Positions 35,479 to 43,398 of a DNA stretch of 64,000 nucleotides are shown here, one piece after another (the first letter of the stretch is position 1; each line of letters begins with the position of its first letter). The notes beneath the pieces were generated by a model, which was not told the DNA's origin, did not search any database, and worked only from the letters and a program-made list of their open reading frames with translations. A program made the position numbers and the translations under genes. This DNA comes from Anaerosalibacter sp. Marseille-P3206 (GTDB taxonomy: Bacteria > Bacillota > Clostridia > Tissierellales > Sporanaerobacteraceae): positions 2,108,001 through 2,172,000 of the forward strand of contig NZ_FUHM01000002.1 of the NCBI RefSeq assembly GCF_900155565.1. Reading direction: 5' to 3'.

Positions 35479-37225
35479 CAGAACTATAAGAGAAATCATG
35501 CCTTCTGTGTATTTATGGCTGTTTATTGGTGCTATTACAAGTACACTGAATACCTTATTGACCATAATGATTCCTAAATTGCTAATAGATGCAGTTATGG
35601 AGAAGGTGACTATTTCCTATCTTTTGAAAATGCTACTAGTTATAGGGGTATCAAAATATATACTTTTAGAAGCAAATAAATGGATTGTGATCAAGCAAAA
35701 CAATCAAAAAGAAATACTAAATCAGAGGACTATGAAAAGATTTGCTCAAAAAATAACTGCAATTGATTACAGTTATTTGGAAGATCCAGATATATTGGAT
35801 TTGAAGGAAAGAGCTACTTTTGCTATCCAGTCTTATGGTGCTTTAGCTGTTATTGTGGATTCGATGATTAATTTTCTAGCTGCAGTGTTCACTCTTATTG
35901 GTATTAGTGGAATTATCATTCAATTTAACTATTTATTTTTGCTAATTATCTTTGTATTATCAACACTTAGTTTAGCATTTAGTTATCGTATAGTTATTGA
36001 AACTCAAAAGTCAACACAACTAGTTATTCCTGTAAATCGTAAATATAATTATTATGTTGGGCAATGTTTAAATGGTTGCCAGCAAAATGATTTTAGAATT
36101 TATAATATGAGTGATATGATGGTCGGAAAAATTGCAGATTTGAATATGGAATCTATGAGGTGGTCTGATAAACTTTATATTAAAATTGCAAATATATTTT
36201 CAATTCAAAGTTTAATCAATCATTTAACACAATTTGTAACTTTTACTTATGGAGTAATTCGTGTACTTTCAACGAAATTTGGACCTCAAATCACATTAGG
36301 TGAATTTACACTTTTGACAGGAGCAAGTCAGCAATTTTCTACGGCTTTTATGTCTACAGTGGAAAGCTATTTTAGGTTTATTGAATCTCTAAACTATTTA
36401 GAGCCTTTTGCTCAATTTATGGCTTTGCCTGAAAGTGAAGAAAATGTAGGTAGACTTATACCTGAAAGTTTTGAAACATTGGAATTTAAAAATGTATCTT
36501 TTTCTTATCCAAAGAGTGAAAAAAAGATTTTAAATCACATTAGCTTTAGTATTCATAAAGGCGAGAAGATATCTATTGTGGGACTTAATAATGCAGGAAA
36601 AAGTACTATTGTAAAACTTATATGCTGTTTTTATCGACCTGATGAAGGTGAGATACTTTATAACGGAAGAAATATAGAAGAGTATGATTATGATGAATAT
36701 ATGAAGATACTTGCTGTTGTTTTCCAAGATTATAAGCTGTTTCCATTTACTATAAGAGAAAATATAGTAGCAGGAAGAACAAATGTGACTGATGATGAAA
36801 TTTGGCAAGTATTAGAGGAAACCAATATTAATAATGCTATTTGTGAATTGCCAAAAGGGTTGGATACCTATTTAGATAAACATATACATGAAGATGGCAC
36901 AGATTTTTCTGGAGGTCAACGTCAAAAACTTGCAATTGCAAGATCAGTTATAAAGCAAGGTGAGATTGTAATATTAGATGAACCTACAGCAGCTCTAGAT
37001 CCATTGGCAGAAAGTGAAATATATGAGGACTTCCATAGATTAGTGAGAGGACGAACTGCTATTTTTATATCCCATAGAATGAGTTCTTCAGTTTTCTGTG
37101 ACAAAATATTGCTACTGCAAGATGGAGAGATAAAAGCATTTGATAGTCATGCTAATTTGATGAAACAAAACAATCTTTATAGTGCATTATTCACAACTCA
37201 AGCTAAGAATTATCAAACAACATAA
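35447..37225 (+). CDS. ABC exporter half-transporter 2 (permease-ATPase)
   Basis: 592 residues from GTG 35447, chosen for the AGGAGGTG site 7-9 bases upstream inside the previous gene. Six helices, then Walker A VGLNNAGKST (Asn in the usual Ser/Gly position), signature FSGGQRQKLAIARS, Walker B IVILDEPTAALD and FISHRMSSS. Paired with the preceding gene. The substrate is unknown; the ArsR-like regulator suggests inducible efflux. Confidence 0.88.
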   Translation: MKNRQVLKVFNRTIREIMPSVYLWLFIGAITSTLNTLLTIMIPKLLIDAVMEKVTISYLLKMLLVIGVSKYILLEANKWIVIKQNNQKEILNQRTMKRFAQKITAIDYSYLEDPDILDLKERATFAIQSYGALAVIVDSMINFLAAVFTLIGISGIIIQFNYLFLLIIFVLSTLSLAFSYRIVIETQKSTQLVIPVNRKYNYYVGQCLNGCQQNDFRIYNMSDMMVGKIADLNMESMRWSDKLYIKIANIFSIQSLINHLTQFVTFTYGVIRVLSTKFGPQITLGEFTLLTGASQQFSTAFMSTVESYFRFIESLNYLEPFAQFMALPESEENVGRLIPESFETLEFKNVSFSYPKSEKKILNHISFSIHKGEKISIVGLNNAGKSTIVKLICCFYRPDEGEILYNGRNIEEYDYDEYMKILAVVFQDYKLFPFTIRENIVAGRTNVTDDEIWQVLEETNINNAICELPKGLDTYLDKHIHEDGTDFSGGQRQKLAIARSVIKQGEIVILDEPTAALDPLAESEIYEDFHRLVRGRTAIFISHRMSSSVFCDKILLLQDGEIKAFDSHANLMKQNNLYSALFTTQAKNYQTT

Positions 37226-37257
37226 AGTTGTCCCTGATGTTTGATGATTGTAGGGTA

Positions 37258-37284
37258 TGAGTCAGGGGACCGTCCCCCGACTCA
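37258..37284. repeat. 27-bp palindrome, family TGAGTCAGGGGAC/GTCCCCTGACTCA, copy 1
   Basis: Lies between two convergent genes. Arms differ by one base. Related copies occur at 44746-44772 and 53482-53502. It could end transcription from both sides. Confidence 0.75.
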
Positions 37285-37288
37285 CTTC

Positions 37289-37945
37289 TCACAAAACTAT
37301 ATCACTTTTTTCTCTTATTTTCATTTGTTTAAAATATTTATTTTCCATTGGTATCCACTCATTAATAAATCTCTCATACATGAGTGGACCATTTCTTTTT
37401 AGTATGCGTTTACCTTGTTCATATTTATCAATAGTTAGGAAGATTTTTAGATTATAGCTATCTATTAATGTTGGGTGCATACTATAAACCCCTTCTATAA
37501 TATTTAATTTTTTAGGTATTACAGTGACAAATTCAGTTAATTCCATTTGTTTACAGTCATATATTTGATATTGAAATTTATGATTACTATATAAATTATC
37601 TATAATTTCTTCTTTAAATCTTTTATAGTCAACATTTCCTCCGACCTCTTCTAATCTTTCTTTTGTTTTTTGTTCAGTTCTTAAGAAAAAATCATCCATA
37701 TGAAATACATTACAATCATAGATTTTTTCTAATATTTTAGACAATGTTGTTTTACCAGAGCCGCTGTTACCATCAATAGCTACATTTACATTTTGATTTT
37801 TCAATAGAAGCGTATCAATTAGATCAATTAACATATCAAAGTTTTGAAACTGCATCTTCTGATGCAGTTTATACTGTTTCAACAGTATATTGTTTGAACT
37901 TTTCATATTGTAATTATGCATTTGTTGTAACATTTGATTTTTCAA
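37289..37945 (-). CDS. Uridine kinase-like P-loop kinase
   Basis: 218 residues with Walker A VAIDGNSGSGKTTLSK (about 55-70), NVFHMDDFFLR and a late LKRNGPLMYERFINEWIPME, the pattern of small uridine kinase/phosphoribulokinase-like enzymes. It overlaps the ECF S-component gene by 32 bases on the same strand, suggesting that it phosphorylates the imported vitamin or nucleoside and traps it. The true substrate is not visible; the N-terminal 30 residues are Gln/Asn-rich and may include a later start (Met at about residue 15). Confidence 0.7.
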   Translation of the reverse strand: MKNQMLQQMHNYNMKSSNNILLKQYKLHQKMQFQNFDMLIDLIDTLLLKNQNVNVAIDGNSGSGKTTLSKILEKIYDCNVFHMDDFFLRTEQKTKERLEEVGGNVDYKRFKEEIIDNLYSNHKFQYQIYDCKQMELTEFVTVIPKKLNIIEGVYSMHPTLIDSYNLKIFLTIDKYEQGKRILKRNGPLMYERFINEWIPMENKYFKQMKIREKSDIVL

Positions 37946-38450
37946 CAGCAGAAACGATTATTGGAATAAGTATTAATTGAACAATGATACCTGGGATTGC
38001 ATTTATAAATGCTCCACCTACAAAGAATTTCCATGTAAATGGATTACCAACAAAACTATATAGTATATAGCTTACGATACCCCAAACCACTCTACCACCA
38101 AGCATAGCTATGATTAGAGATACATATATATCTTTTGTATCTTTATTAAGTCTAGTTTTATAAACTAGTCCTGCTATACAACCATATGCTGCTAATTCAA
38201 AAGCCATTGCAGTAGCAGTTGGAAACATTGGTGGCATTGTAAATAGCACACTTCTAAGTATTGGTGTAATAAATCCTACTGCTAAACCATATGGCCATCC
38301 TACTATAAATCCACAAAGCAAAACTGGTAAGTGCATTGGCAGTAATTTGTTTGAGATACTTGGTATTTGTGCTGTTAAAAATGGTAACATTAGGCCTAAA
38401 GCCAAAAATAACCCTGAAAGTACTAGTTTTTTTGTAGTTAATTTTTTCAT
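37914..38450 (-). CDS. ECF transporter substrate-binding (S) component
   Basis: 178 residues, six hydrophobic helices, with the S-component N-terminus KLTTKKLVLSGLFLALGLML and the typical HLPVLLCGFIVGWPYGLAVG segment. It supplies substrate specificity to a shared EcfAAT energising module encoded elsewhere. The overlap with the kinase gene suggests a vitamin or nucleoside precursor; the exact ligand is unknown. ATG follows TGGAGGTAATTG. Confidence 0.8.
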   Translation of the reverse strand: MKKLTTKKLVLSGLFLALGLMLPFLTAQIPSISNKLLPMHLPVLLCGFIVGWPYGLAVGFITPILRSVLFTMPPMFPTATAMAFELAAYGCIAGLVYKTRLNKDTKDIYVSLIIAMLGGRVVWGIVSYILYSFVGNPFTWKFFVGGAFINAIPGIIVQLILIPIIVSAVEKSNVTTNA

Positions 38451-38550
38451 TCAATTACCTCCATAGATGAAATTTATATTAACTGCATTCTTCAGAAAGC
38501 AAGTAACCTTCATGGTTTATTTAAAAATTAGATTCTTCTAATTTCATTGT

Positions 38551-38580
38551 AAATTATATCATTCACATAGTTGAAACGCA
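38551..38580 (-). promoter_or_regulatory. Promoter of the ECF S/kinase pair
   Basis: On the minus strand TTGCGT, 17 bases and TATAAT, about 100 bases before the start codon. The leader in between (38451-38550) has a weak hairpin but no riboswitch class I can name. Confidence 0.5.
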
Positions 38581-38600
38581 AGGCGTGGCTTATGTTTATC

Positions 38601-38625
38601 ATTTCAAACAAAAACAACCATCCCT
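38601..38625 (-). repeat. Dispersed repeat AGGGATGGTT...TTTTTGTTTG, copy 2
   Basis: Reverse-strand copy of the motif at 31749-31773. Confidence 0.5.
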
Positions 38626-38749
38626 TATATTTGAGGGACTATCCCATGACTTGCTTTATTATGTTTATTATATATTAAACATATATTATATATTCAAACT
38701 TATAGTTCACTATATAATAAACTATATAAAATAATATTTAAAAATACTA

Positions 38750-38778
38750 TTGACATACATAAACTATACTGATACTAT
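38750..38778 (+). promoter_or_regulatory. Promoter of the purine operon
   Basis: TTGACA (38750-38755), 17 bases, TACTAT (38773-38778), about 75 bases upstream of the conserved riboswitch core. Confidence 0.7.
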
Positions 38779-38834
38779 GAATATAGATAGATGATACATA
38801 CATAAATACTCATACATTTCTCATAATAGAGATG

Positions 38835-38980
38835 GGAAGTTGTGGGTGAAAGTGTGCCTAGGGTTCCGAAGTATAATCTTGTCTGGTCCAAGCGGCACAA
38901 ATATTGGAAATCCAATATTACACCGATGGGATAAAAGCCCGGGCGGGTAGGTTTCGCTTATACCTACTCGCCTGGGCTAA
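38835..38980 (+). ncRNA. ykkC-family riboswitch, probably the PRPP class (subtype 2b)
   Basis: Conserved blocks are in order: GTGCCTAGGGTTCCG (38854-38868), CTGGTCCAAGCGGCAC (38883-38898), a stem ATATTGGA/TCCAATAT (38901-38918), and GATGGGATAAAAGCCCGGG (38925-38943). These are hallmarks of ykkC RNAs. Guanidine and ppGpp classes share the scaffold; placement directly before purL points to PRPP, the substrate of the pathway. The final block merges with a 16-bp stem (38936-38951 with 38963-38978) that has little U tract. AAGCCC (38935-38940) can also pair with GGGCTT beside the ribosome site (38994-38999). Confidence 0.85.
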
Positions 38981-39004
38981 TTATATTTAAGGAGGGCTTC
39001 TTTT

Positions 39005-42000
39005 ATGGTTAGTATAAAAAAGGTGTTCGTTGAGAAGAAAGAGGGCTACAATGTAGAGGCTATTCAATTACTAAAGGACTTTAAAGAGAATCTTAACATA
39101 ATGGGCTTAACTGGAGTTAGAGTTATTAATTATTATCAAATTGACAATATATCAGATGAGGAATTTAAAAAAGCTGTTGTAACTGTTTTTTCAGAACCAA
39201 ATGTAGATTATGTATATTTCGAACAATTTCCAGTAAACGATGGTGATTATACTTTTCGTGTAGAATTCCTTCCGGGCCAATATAATCAAAGGGCAGATTC
39301 AGCAACTCAATGTTTGGAAATACTTACAGGGAAAAAAGGATACAATGTTAATTCTTCTAAGATTGTAATTCTAGAGGGAGATATTACAGATGAAGAAATT
39401 AAGAGAATAAAGGAATACTATATAAATCCAGTAGAATCAAGAGAAGTAGCAATTGATCAAATTACTCTTTATACAGAATTAGAAGAACCAGCAAATGTTG
39501 AAATAATCAATGGTTTTATAGATATGTCTAAAGAAGAATTAGAGAGTTTTAGAAATGAGATCGGGTTTGCCATGGATTTTGAAGATATATTATTTTGTCA
39601 GGAATATTTCAAGAATGAAGAAAGAAGAGATCCTACTATTACAGAACTAAAGGTAATAGACACTTATTGGTCTGATCACTGTAGACATACAACTTTTATG
39701 ACAAGTATTGAGAATATAGAAATTGAAGAAGGCCAATATAAAAAGATTTTTGAAGAGACATTAAAGAAATATTTTGAGTCTAGAGAATATGTTCATGAAG
39801 CTAAGGAAAAGCCAGTTTGTTTAATGGATATGGGTACCATAATGGCAAAGGAAATGTCAAAGAAAGGTGTTCTTGATGACTTAGAAAAATCAGATGAAAT
39901 AAATGCTTGTAGCATTGAAATAGATGTAGATGTAAATGGTAAGATTGAAAAATGGCTATTGATGTTTAAAAATGAAACTCACAATCATCCAACAGAGATA
40001 GAGCCTTTTGGTGGAGCTGCTACTTGTCTTGGTGGAGCTATAAGAGATCCTCTTTCAGGAAGAAGCTATGTATATCAAGCTATGAGGGTTACAGGTAGTG
40101 GAGATCCAAGAACAAGTATTGAAGAGACTCTTCAAGGGAAATTACCTCAGAGAAAGATAACGTTAGGAGCAATGAAGGGATACAGTTCTTATGGAAATCA
40201 AATAGGATTGGCAACAGGCTATGTTAGAGAAATATATGATGAAGGATATATAGCTAAGAGAATGGAAGTAGGTGCAGTTGTAGGTGCTGGCCTAAAGGAA
40301 AATGTAATAAGAGAAACTCCTCAACCAGGAGATTTGGTACTATTAGTTGGTGGTAGAACAGGAAGAGATGGATTAGGTGGAGCTGTTGGTTCATCAAAAG
40401 AGCATGATGAGAGTTCTTTACTTACTTGTGGTTCAGAAGTGCAAAAGGGAAATCCACCTATTGAGAGAAAAATCTTAAGACTATTTAGAAGTCCAAAGGT
40501 AAGTAAAATGATCAAAAGATGTAATGACTTTGGAGCAGGAGGAGTATCTGTTGCAATAGGTGAATTAGCAGATGGTTTGAATATTGAACTAGATAAGGTT
40601 CCAAAGAAATATGAAGGCTTAGATGGAACAGAGATAGCACTTTCAGAATCTCAAGAGAGAATGGCAGTAGTTATTGATAGTAAAGATGTAGATACTTTTG
40701 TTAAATACTGTGAAGAGGAAAATGTTGAAGTAACAATAGTTGCAAATGTAACAAGTGAAAAGAGACTTGTTATGAATTGGAGAGAAGATGAAATAGTTAA
40801 TATAAGTAGGGATTTCTTAGATACTAATGGAGTTAGAAAAAAGACTAGGGTATTTGTAGAAGAACCAAAGGGTAATAACTACTTTGATTTACTTCCAAAA
40901 GAATTAGAAAAGTCAAAGGATATAAAAGATGCTTGGATTTCAAATATGACAGATATCAATACTTGTAGCCAAAGAGGATTGATGGAGAAGTTTGACAATA
41001 CTATAGGTGCTGGAACTGTATTGATGCCATTTGGTGGAAAATACAAACAAACTCCTATTGATGGAATGATAGGGAAAATCCCTGTATATGAAGGGGAAAC
41101 AGATACTTGTTCTATGATGACATATGGATTTAATCCAAAGATTTCAAAATGGAGCCCATTCCATGGTGGAATGTATGCGGTGATTGAATCATTGGCTAAG
41201 ATAGTTGCCTTTGGTGGAGATTATAGAAAGGTAAGACTTACATTCCAAGAGTATTTTGAAAAGTTAGGTGAAGATGAAAAAAAATGGGGTAAGCCTTTTA
41301 GTGCATTATTGGGAGCATATTTAGTTCAAAAGAGCTTAAATATCCCTAGTATTGGCGGTAAAGACAGTATGTCAGGTACCTTTAATGAATTAAATGTTCC
41401 ACCTACACTTATTAGCTTTGCAGTAACTACAGGTAAGGCAAGCAAGGTAGTGTCTCCAGAGTTTAAGGGAAAGAGAAATACTGTTGTCTTAGTTCCACTT
41501 ACTATAGATGAAAATGGAATGCCAGATTTTGAAGAATTAGATAAGAATTATACTAGAATATTTAATTTAATTGAAGATGGTAGGATACTTTCTGCAACTA
41601 GTGTTAAAGAAGGCGGAATAGCAAGAAGTATAAGTGAAATGTCCTTTGGTAATAGAATAGGATTTACTTTTGGAAAAGAAATTGATTCTAAAGTATTTGC
41701 ACCAATATATGGTTCTATAATACTTGAAATTAGTAGTGATGAAGATGTTAAAGAACTTTTTGAAGGAATTGATATAGAAATACTTGGTTCAACTAATGAT
41801 GGAGATTATATAGAGGCAAATGGTGAAAAGATATCATTAAACGAACTTGTAGGAGAATGGGAAAAACCACTTAAGGATGTATTTTCTTTAAAAGAAGATG
41901 TAGATGGAAAACCAATAGAAATTTGTTATGGCAAGGGCGTAAAAAGAACTTCAAAGATAAAAATAGCTAAGCCAAGAGTGTTTATACCAGTATTTCCAGG

Positions 42001-42766
42001 CACTAACTGTGAATTAGATACTAAGATTGCTTTTGAAAGAGCTGGGGGAGTAGTAGATACATTTGTATTTAGAAATTTAGCTGGTGAAGATATCGAATAC
42101 TCAATCAAGGAAATGGTAAAACATATTAATAACAGTCAAATAATAGCTATTCCAGGTGGATTTAGCGGTGGAGATGAACCAGATGGTTCTGGTAAGTTTA
42201 TAGCTACAGTTTTCAAAAATCCATATATAAGTGAAGCTGTGATGGAACTATTAAAAAATAGAGATGGACTAATGTTAGGAATATGTAACGGATTCCAAGC
42301 ACTTATTAAACTAGGTTTGGTACCTTTTGGAGAAATAAGAGATATGGAAGATGATTCACCAACTCTTACTTTCAATCGTATAGGTTGCCATGTTTCCACT
42401 ATAGTTAAGACAAAAGTTGTTTCAAATCTTTCACCTTGGTTTAACAATGTAAAGGTAGGGGATATTCATACTGTACCTATTTCTCATGGAGAAGGAAGAT
42501 TCGTTGCTAATAAAGAAACAATGGATAGATTAATAGCTAATGGTCAAGTAGCTACACAATATGTGGATTTTGATGGAAAGCCTTCTTATGATGGATACTT
42601 CAATCCAAATGGATCTATAGAAGCTGTAGAAGCCATTACAAGTCCTGATGGAAGAGTACTTGGTAAGATGGGTCATTCAGAGAGAATGGGCAATAATATC
42701 ATAAAGAACATACCTGGTAATAAAGATCAAAAGATATTTGAAGCTGGAATTAGATATTTCATATAA
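39005..42766 (+). CDS. purL: Phosphoribosylformylglycinamidine synthase, single-chain PurL
   Basis: 1253 residues, the long form in which PurS-, PurL- and PurQ-like parts are fused. It converts FGAR, glutamine and ATP to FGAM. N-terminal PurS-like domain (about 1-150), synthase domains with DTYWSDHCRHTTF (about 220) and NETHNHPTEIEPFGGAATC, and a C-terminal glutaminase (about 980-1253) with FPGTNCELDT, LGICNGFQAL holding the catalytic Cys, and HGEGRF. First gene after the riboswitch, with GGAGGG just before ATG. The stop lies inside a 32-bp palindrome. Confidence 0.95.
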   Translation: MVSIKKVFVEKKEGYNVEAIQLLKDFKENLNIMGLTGVRVINYYQIDNISDEEFKKAVVTVFSEPNVDYVYFEQFPVNDGDYTFRVEFLPGQYNQRADSATQCLEILTGKKGYNVNSSKIVILEGDITDEEIKRIKEYYINPVESREVAIDQITLYTELEEPANVEIINGFIDMSKEELESFRNEIGFAMDFEDILFCQEYFKNEERRDPTITELKVIDTYWSDHCRHTTFMTSIENIEIEEGQYKKIFEETLKKYFESREYVHEAKEKPVCLMDMGTIMAKEMSKKGVLDDLEKSDEINACSIEIDVDVNGKIEKWLLMFKNETHNHPTEIEPFGGAATCLGGAIRDPLSGRSYVYQAMRVTGSGDPRTSIEETLQGKLPQRKITLGAMKGYSSYGNQIGLATGYVREIYDEGYIAKRMEVGAVVGAGLKENVIRETPQPGDLVLLVGGRTGRDGLGGAVGSSKEHDESSLLTCGSEVQKGNPPIERKILRLFRSPKVSKMIKRCNDFGAGGVSVAIGELADGLNIELDKVPKKYEGLDGTEIALSESQERMAVVIDSKDVDTFVKYCEEENVEVTIVANVTSEKRLVMNWREDEIVNISRDFLDTNGVRKKTRVFVEEPKGNNYFDLLPKELEKSKDIKDAWISNMTDINTCSQRGLMEKFDNTIGAGTVLMPFGGKYKQTPIDGMIGKIPVYEGETDTCSMMTYGFNPKISKWSPFHGGMYAVIESLAKIVAFGGDYRKVRLTFQEYFEKLGEDEKKWGKPFSALLGAYLVQKSLNIPSIGGKDSMSGTFNELNVPPTLISFAVTTGKASKVVSPEFKGKRNTVVLVPLTIDENGMPDFEELDKNYTRIFNLIEDGRILSATSVKEGGIARSISEMSFGNRIGFTFGKEIDSKVFAPIYGSIILEISSDEDVKELFEGIDIEILGSTNDGDYIEANGEKISLNELVGEWEKPLKDVFSLKEDVDGKPIEICYGKGVKRTSKIKIAKPRVFIPVFPGTNCELDTKIAFERAGGVVDTFVFRNLAGEDIEYSIKEMVKHINNSQIIAIPGGFSGGDEPDGSGKFIATVFKNPYISEAVMELLKNRDGLMLGICNGFQALIKLGLVPFGEIRDMEDDSPTLTFNRIGCHVSTIVKTKVVSNLSPWFNNVKVGDIHTVPISHGEGRFVANKETMDRLIANGQVATQYVDFDGKPSYDGYFNPNGSIEAVEAITSPDGRVLGKMGHSERMGNNIIKNIPGNKDQKIFEAGIRYFI

Positions 42767-42788
42767 TCTCCATGGAGATTATATGAAA
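42757..42788. repeat. Perfect 32-bp palindrome at the end of purL
   Basis: The half TTTCATATAATCTCCA is followed at once by its complement. It includes the last codons and stop of purL and has no loop. Confidence 0.85.
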
Positions 42789-42798
42789 AATTGTGAAT

Positions 42799-42893
42799 TG
42801 TGAATTTTAAATTAAACCCCCAAATATAAATTATTCTTTAGAATAATTTATATTTGCACCATAATTCACAATTTAAAATTTAAAATTTTGGCG
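42799..42893. repeat. Nested AT-rich inverted repeats before purE
   Basis: An inner perfect hairpin (AAATATAAATTATTCT, 2-base loop, complement; 42822-42855) sits between TTGTGAATTTTAAATT-like outer arms. The outer arm motif also occurs at 8719. It looks like a dispersed element inserted within the operon. Confidence 0.7.
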
Positions 42894-42914
42894 AAGCCAA
42901 CAGGAGGGTTATTC

Positions 42915-43394
42915 ATGAAAGTTGCTATTGTTATGGGAAGTATATCAGATAAGGATGTTGCTGATAAAGCCATAAAGATGCTTGAAAAGTTTCAAGTGGA
43001 ATATGAAGTAAGAGTTATTTCTGCCCATAGAACTCCATATGAGGCTATAGAATTTGCTAGTAGTGCTGAAGAAAGAGGTATAGAAGTGATTATTGCTATT
43101 GCTGGAAAGGCTGCTCATTTAGCAGGAGTTATAGCAGGGGTGACTACACTACCTGTAATAGGTATTCCAGTAAAATCATCCACTATGGATGGTATGGATT
43201 CCCTTCTTTCAGTAGTACAGATGCCTAGCGGAGTTCCTGTAGCTACTGTGGCAATAAACGGTGGAGAAAACGCAGGAATATTAGCAGTGCAGATATTGTC
43301 TGTTAAATATGAAATATTAAGAGAAAAACTAAAAGATTATAAAGAAGAAATGGCAAAGGCAGTAGAAAAAATGGATGAAGAGTTAAGAGGGTGA
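42915..43394 (+). CDS. purE: N5-carboxyaminoimidazole ribonucleotide mutase (PurE)
   Basis: 159 residues from ATG 42915, which follows CAGGAGGGTT; an ATG at 42888 lies in the repeat and is rejected. Motifs: MGSISDKDVADKA, VRVISAHRTPYEA, IAIAGKAAHLAGVIAG and MPSGVPVATVAING, a class I PurE. It interconverts N5-CAIR and CAIR; the partner PurK is not in the window. Four bases separate it from purF. Confidence 0.93.
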   Translation: MKVAIVMGSISDKDVADKAIKMLEKFQVEYEVRVISAHRTPYEAIEFASSAEERGIEVIIAIAGKAAHLAGVIAGVTTLPVIGIPVKSSTMDGMDSLLSVVQMPSGVPVATVAINGGENAGILAVQILSVKYEILREKLKDYKEEMAKAVEKMDEELRG

Positions 43395-43398
43395 TAAA

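Noticed and set aside
37257-37457. Plus-strand frame at 37257
   Set aside because: It begins in the palindrome and runs antisense through the kinase gene; no ribosome site.
38451-38560. Vitamin riboswitch upstream of the ECF S component (TPP, FMN, THF, preQ1, cobalamin)
   Set aside because: None of the conserved cores of these classes could be matched by eye.
38640-38830. Guanine riboswitch in tandem with the ykkC RNA
   Set aside because: Such tandems are known, but the purine aptamer core was not found in this AT-rich stretch.
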